Source of the DNA: an uncultured Oscillospiraceae bacterium
GTDB lineage: Bacteria > Bacillota > Clostridia > Oscillospirales > Oscillospiraceae
Length of the DNA: 16,130 bases
Reading direction: 5' to 3'
Assembly: GCA_905234005.1 (NCBI GenBank)
Contig: CAJOFW010000005.1
Coordinates: 1,971 to 18,100, forward strand
Shown here: positions 12,270-16,130 of the stretch, piece after piece
Position numbering within the stretch: the stretch's first letter is position 1
Layout: every line of letters starts with the position of its first letter
The notes under the pieces: model-generated
Told to the model about the DNA's origin: nothing
What the model saw: the letters and a program-made list of their open reading frames with translations, nothing else
Databases searched by the model: none
Program-made: the position numbers and the translations under genes

Positions 12270-15200
12270 ATGAGTCCCGTCGCTTTTCTGGAGATGTTCC
12301 CCTGCTGCGAGCCGATGCTCGGCAGCTTTGACGCGCTCGACCGGGCCGTCGTCTCCACGGCGACGGTGCGGCGCGAGAGCATGAGCATGAGCGTGTCGGC
12401 CCTGTTCCCGGCGATGCCGGCCCCGCAGGAGATATCGGCGCTGGAGCGCCGTCTGACGGCGGAATACGGCCTGCGCAGCGTCCGCATCGACGCCGACTGG
12501 CCCCGGGAGACGCCGACGCCCGCCAAAAAGAAGGCGACCGTCATCATGGGCCGCGCCATACGCGGCAGCGTCACGCCGATGAACCTTCTCAAGGGCGACA
12601 TGAAGAACGTCACCGTATCGGGCCGCGTCTTCTCCGAGGACGGCCGCGACATCCCGAAGCGCGGCGCGTACGTCGCCCAGTTCGACATGACGGACGGCAC
12701 CTCGAGCGTGCGCGTCTCGAAATATTTCGCGCAGGAGGACGAGTGCCCGCTCCGCGGCGCGATCCAGCCCGGCCAGTATTACACCGTGTCCGGCGCGATG
12801 CGCTTCAACAAATTCAGCCAGGAGACGGAGCTGGAGCCGCGCCACGTCCAGACCGCCGAGCCGCCGGAGCCGCGCCGGGACACATACGACGGCCCCAAGC
12901 GCGTGGAGCTGCACCTGCACACGCAGATGTCGTCGATGGACGCCCTGTGCGACGTCGGCACGGTCGTGAAGCGGGCGGCCTCGTGGGGCATGCCGGCCAT
13001 CGCGATCACCGACCACGGCGTCGCCCAGGCGTTCCCCGCCGCCGCGAAGGCCGCGAAGGGCATCAAGGTCATCTACGGTCTCGAGGGCTACTACATAAAC
13101 GACGTGGACGAGGAGGCCGCCGTCCGGGGAGACGGAAACGCCCCCCTCGACTGCGAATTCGTCGCCTTCGACATCGAGACGACCGGCCTGTCGGACGAGC
13201 GCGACCGCATCACCGAGATCGGCGCGGTCGTATTCCGAAACGGCGAGGAGGCCGAACGCTTTCAGACGTTCGTCGACCCCGGCATGCCGATCCCGCCGGA
13301 CATCCAGCGGCTCACGGGCATATCGAACGCCGACGTCGCCGGCGCGCCGTCCGAGGCCGAGGCCGTCGCGGCGTTTCTCGCGTTCGCGGCGGGCAGACCC
13401 CTGTGCGCCCACAACGCCGACTTCGACACGGGCTTCATCGCCGCCGCCGCCGAACGGAGCGGCCTTGCCTTCGACCCGCTCACGATCGACACGCTGACGC
13501 TCAGCCGCGCCCTGCTGCCCGAGCTGAGGCGCCACAAGCTCGACATGGTGGCCGACCGCCTCGGCCTGCCGCCGTTCAACCACCACCGCGCGTCGGACGA
13601 CGCCTACACCTGCGGCCGCATCCTCGCCGTATTCGCCGCGATGCTCCGCGAACGCGGCGTGGAGGACATATCCTCGCTGAACGGCTGGTGCTCGGAGCAG
13701 CGCCGCCTCGCCGGGAAATATCCCCGCACGCGGCACATCTCCCTTCTCGTCAAAAACCGCGTCGGACTCAAAAACCTCTACGAGCTGATCTCCAAGAGCC
13801 ACCTCGCCCACTTCCGCAAGGTGCCCATCATCCCGAAGAGCCTTCTCATGCAGCACCGCGAGGGGCTGATCGTCGGCTCCGCCTGCGAGGCCGGGGAGCT
13901 GTTCTCCGCCGTCGTCCGAAACGGAAGCCGCGCCGCCCTGCGCCGCATCGCCCGCTTCTACGACTACCTCGAGATCATGCCCGTCGCGAACAACGCGTTC
14001 ATGCTCGAGCGCGGCACCGCCCGTTCGATCGAGGAGCTGCGCGACTTCAACCGCCGCGTCGTCTCCCTCGGCGACGAGCTGGGCATCCCCGTCTGCGCCA
14101 CCGGCGACGTGCACTTCATCGACCCCGAGGACGAGATCTTCCGCCACATCCTGCTCGGCGCGAAGGGCTTCCACGACGCGGACAACGACAACCCGCTCTA
14201 CTTCCGCACGACGGACGATATGCTCGACGAGTTCTCGTACCTCGGCCCGGACAAGGCGTTCGAGGTCGTCGTCACGAACACGAACAAAATCGCCGACATG
14301 GTCGAGGGCCAGGTCGACCTTCTGCCCGAGCTGCGGCTGTACCCGCCCGTGATCGAAAACTCCGACGGCCAGCTCAAGGAGCTTGTCTACACCCGCCTGC
14401 ACGAGCTGTACGGCCCGAACCCCGAACAGCTCATCATGGATCGCGTCGAGCACGAGATGGACACGATCCTCGGCCGTCACTTCGACGTCATCTATATGTC
14501 CGCGCAGAAGCTCGTCGCGGACTCGGTCGCCCACGGCTACCTCGTCGGAAGCCGGGGCAGCGTCGGCTCGAGCCTCGTCGCGTACCTCTCCGGCATCACG
14601 GAGGTGAACAGCCTCCCGGCGCACTATCTCTGCCCGAAATGCTACCACACCGACTTTGCGTCCGGCGTCGGCTACGGCTGCGGCGCGGATATGCCCGATA
14701 AAATCTGCCCCGTCTGCGGCACGGAGCTTCGCAAGGAGGGCTTCGACATCCCGTTCGCCACGTTCCTCGGCATCAAGGGCGACAAGGTGCCCGACATCGA
14801 CCTGAACTTCTCGGGCGAATACCAGGCCAACGCCCACGCCTACACCCGCACCCTGTTCGGCGACGACCACGTCTTCAAGGCCGGCACCGTCGGCACGATC
14901 GCGGAGAAGACCGCCTACGGCTACGTCAAAAAGTACGCCGAGGAGCACGGCCGCGAGTACAGCCAGGCGGAGATGAACCGCCTCGCCCTGGGTCTCGTCG
15001 GCGTCAAGCGCACGACGGGCCAGCACCCCGGCGGCCTCGTCATCATCCCGCAGGACATGGACGTGACCGACTTCTGCCCGGTGCAGCACCCCGCCGACGA
15101 CGCCGGCACCGACATCATCACGACCCACCTCGAGTACCACTTCATGGAGGACTACCTCTTAAAGCTCGACGAGCTGGGCCACGACAACCCGACGATGATC

Positions 15201-16130
15201 AATATGCTCGAGCGCTACACGGGCACGAACGCGACCGAGATCCGCCTCGACGACCCGGAGACGATGAGCCTCTTCAAGTCCCCGCTGGCCCTCGGCGTGC
15301 CGGACGACGACCCGATCATCGGCAAAACCGGCTCGATCGGCATCCCCGAGTTCGGCACCGGCTTCACGCGGCAGATGCTCGTGGACACGCAGCCGGACAA
15401 ATTCGATATGCTCGTGCGGCTGTCGGGCTACTCCCACGGCACCGGCGTGTGGCTCGGCAACGCGCAGGATCTGATCCTCAACAAGGTCTGCGGCGTGTCG
15501 GAGACGATCGGCTGCCGCGACGACATCATGAACTACCTCATGTCGATGGGCATCGACGCGAACACCGCGTTCAAGTCGATGGAGAACGTCCGCAAGAAGA
15601 ACAAGCAGCTCACCGACGACCAGATCGCGGCGATGAAGGAGCACGGCGTGCCCGACTGGTACATCGACTCCTGCCGCAAGATCGAATATCTCTTCCCGAA
15701 GGCCCACGCGGTCGCGTATGTGCTGATGGCGTTCCGCATCGCGTGGTACAAGGTGCACCACCCGCTCGCGTTCTACGCGGCGCTGTTCTACCGCCGCAGC
15801 CAGAAGGACGGCTTCGACGCGGAGATGATGACCGGCGGCCTGCAGCAGGTCAAAAGCCGCTACAACGCGATCAAATCCGCCGCCAACCCCACCGCCAAGG
15901 AGCAGGATCTCGCCACCACCCTCGAGATGGTGTACGAATTCTACATGCGCGGCTTCGACTTCGCGCCGATCGACCTCTACCGCTCCGACGCGTTCCGGTT
16001 CGAGCCGGAGGGCGACAGGCTGCTGCGCATACCGTTCGTCGCCGTGTCGGGCCTCGGGGCGACGGCCGCCGTCGACCTCGCCGAGGCCGCGAAGGGGCGG
16101 CAATTCGTCTCGGTCGAGGAGGTATCCGCC
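12270..16130 (+). CDS. polC: DNA polymerase III PolC-type alpha subunit (3' end outside window)
   Basis: The first 1287 codons of the Gram-positive replicative polymerase, open to the window edge. Domain order: N-terminal domain; OB fold (VTVSGRVFSEDG, about 113-190); PHP domain beginning VELHLHTQMSSMDA with H215/H217 and ITDHGVAQ; a 3'-5' proofreading exonuclease inserted in PHP (FDIETTGL with D301, AHNADFDTGF, HHRASDDAYTCG); the rest of PHP (ATGDVHF). The polymerase part has GSRGSVGSSLVAYLSGI, a zinc module (CPKC starting at 788, later CPVCG), palm carboxylates PDIDLNFSGEYQ (D842, D844), KRTTGQHPGG and IPEFGTGF. AAGGAAG lies 8 nt before the ATG. Full-length relatives have roughly 1430 or more residues, so about a tenth is missing. 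It is the last gene in the conserved cluster. Confidence 0.98.
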   Translation, partial: MSPVAFLEMFPCCEPMLGSFDALDRAVVSTATVRRESMSMSVSALFPAMPAPQEISALERRLTAEYGLRSVRIDADWPRETPTPAKKKATVIMGRAIRGSVTPMNLLKGDMKNVTVSGRVFSEDGRDIPKRGAYVAQFDMTDGTSSVRVSKYFAQEDECPLRGAIQPGQYYTVSGAMRFNKFSQETELEPRHVQTAEPPEPRRDTYDGPKRVELHLHTQMSSMDALCDVGTVVKRAASWGMPAIAITDHGVAQAFPAAAKAAKGIKVIYGLEGYYINDVDEEAAVRGDGNAPLDCEFVAFDIETTGLSDERDRITEIGAVVFRNGEEAERFQTFVDPGMPIPPDIQRLTGISNADVAGAPSEAEAVAAFLAFAAGRPLCAHNADFDTGFIAAAAERSGLAFDPLTIDTLTLSRALLPELRRHKLDMVADRLGLPPFNHHRASDDAYTCGRILAVFAAMLRERGVEDISSLNGWCSEQRRLAGKYPRTRHISLLVKNRVGLKNLYELISKSHLAHFRKVPIIPKSLLMQHREGLIVGSACEAGELFSAVVRNGSRAALRRIARFYDYLEIMPVANNAFMLERGTARSIEELRDFNRRVVSLGDELGIPVCATGDVHFIDPEDEIFRHILLGAKGFHDADNDNPLYFRTTDDMLDEFSYLGPDKAFEVVVTNTNKIADMVEGQVDLLPELRLYPPVIENSDGQLKELVYTRLHELYGPNPEQLIMDRVEHEMDTILGRHFDVIYMSAQKLVADSVAHGYLVGSRGSVGSSLVAYLSGITEVNSLPAHYLCPKCYHTDFASGVGYGCGADMPDKICPVCGTELRKEGFDIPFATFLGIKGDKVPDIDLNFSGEYQANAHAYTRTLFGDDHVFKAGTVGTIAEKTAYGYVKKYAEEHGREYSQAEMNRLALGLVGVKRTTGQHPGGLVIIPQDMDVTDFCPVQHPADDAGTDIITTHLEYHFMEDYLLKLDELGHDNPTMINMLERYTGTNATEIRLDDPETMSLFKSPLALGVPDDDPIIGKTGSIGIPEFGTGFTRQMLVDTQPDKFDMLVRLSGYSHGTGVWLGNAQDLILNKVCGVSETIGCRDDIMNYLMSMGIDANTAFKSMENVRKKNKQLTDDQIAAMKEHGVPDWYIDSCRKIEYLFPKAHAVAYVLMAFRIAWYKVHHPLAFYAALFYRRSQKDGFDAEMMTGGLQQVKSRYNAIKSAANPTAKEQDLATTLEMVYEFYMRGFDFAPIDLYRSDAFRFEPEGDRLLRIPFVAVSGLGATAAVDLAEAAKGRQFVSVEEVSA

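Noticed and set aside
12743..14701. 652-codon plus-strand open frame inside polC
   Set aside because: It is in a different frame from the conserved PolC translation and is Arg/Pro-rich without motifs.
12240..15140. 966-codon open frame on the minus strand
   Set aside because: It lies opposite polC, which has full domain conservation; the product is a Val/Asp/Arg-rich shadow.

Overview
The window looks like the chromosome of a GC-rich, endospore-forming Gram-positive bacterium of the class Clostridia, probably Oscillospiraceae-like. The grounds are a spoIIGA-sigE pair, a PolC-type replicative polymerase, a YlmH S4 protein, a LicC-type cytidylyltransferase and MEP-pathway isoprenoid genes. No phage, transposase, CRISPR array, tRNA or rRNA is visible.

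Left block, minus strand (1-4419): in transcription order, a TetM-like ribosome GTPase fused at its C terminus to a YacP/Rae1-type NYN ribonuclease domain, then ylmH 3 bp later, then, behind its own promoter, a winged-helix/LicC-like nucleotidyltransferase. The first two genes form a probable ribosome-surveillance operon.

Middle (4420-6655): a 425-bp gene-free stretch holding a dispersed repeat and a cluster of hairpins, then sigE and, upstream of it, spoIIGA, the mother-cell sporulation sigma factor and its processing protease, both on the minus strand. A divergent intergenic region carries a clear sigma-A-type promoter for the rightward operon.

Right block, plus strand (6656-16130): pyrH, frr, uppS, dxr, rseP, ispG and the first 1287 codons of polC. 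The genes are tightly packed, with frr/uppS and uppS/dxr overlapping by ATGA. This is the familiar Firmicute order with cdsA missing between uppS and dxr. The products cover UMP phosphorylation, ribosome recycling, undecaprenyl-PP synthesis, two MEP-pathway steps, site-2 proteolysis and DNA replication.

The most noteworthy items are (1) the TetM-like/Rae1-like fusion next to ylmH, and (2) a roughly 104-bp AT-rich repeat present three times (1-104, 4454-4556, 12097-12200). The repeat is headed by a perfect 14-bp hairpin and supplies the stop codon of two different genes.
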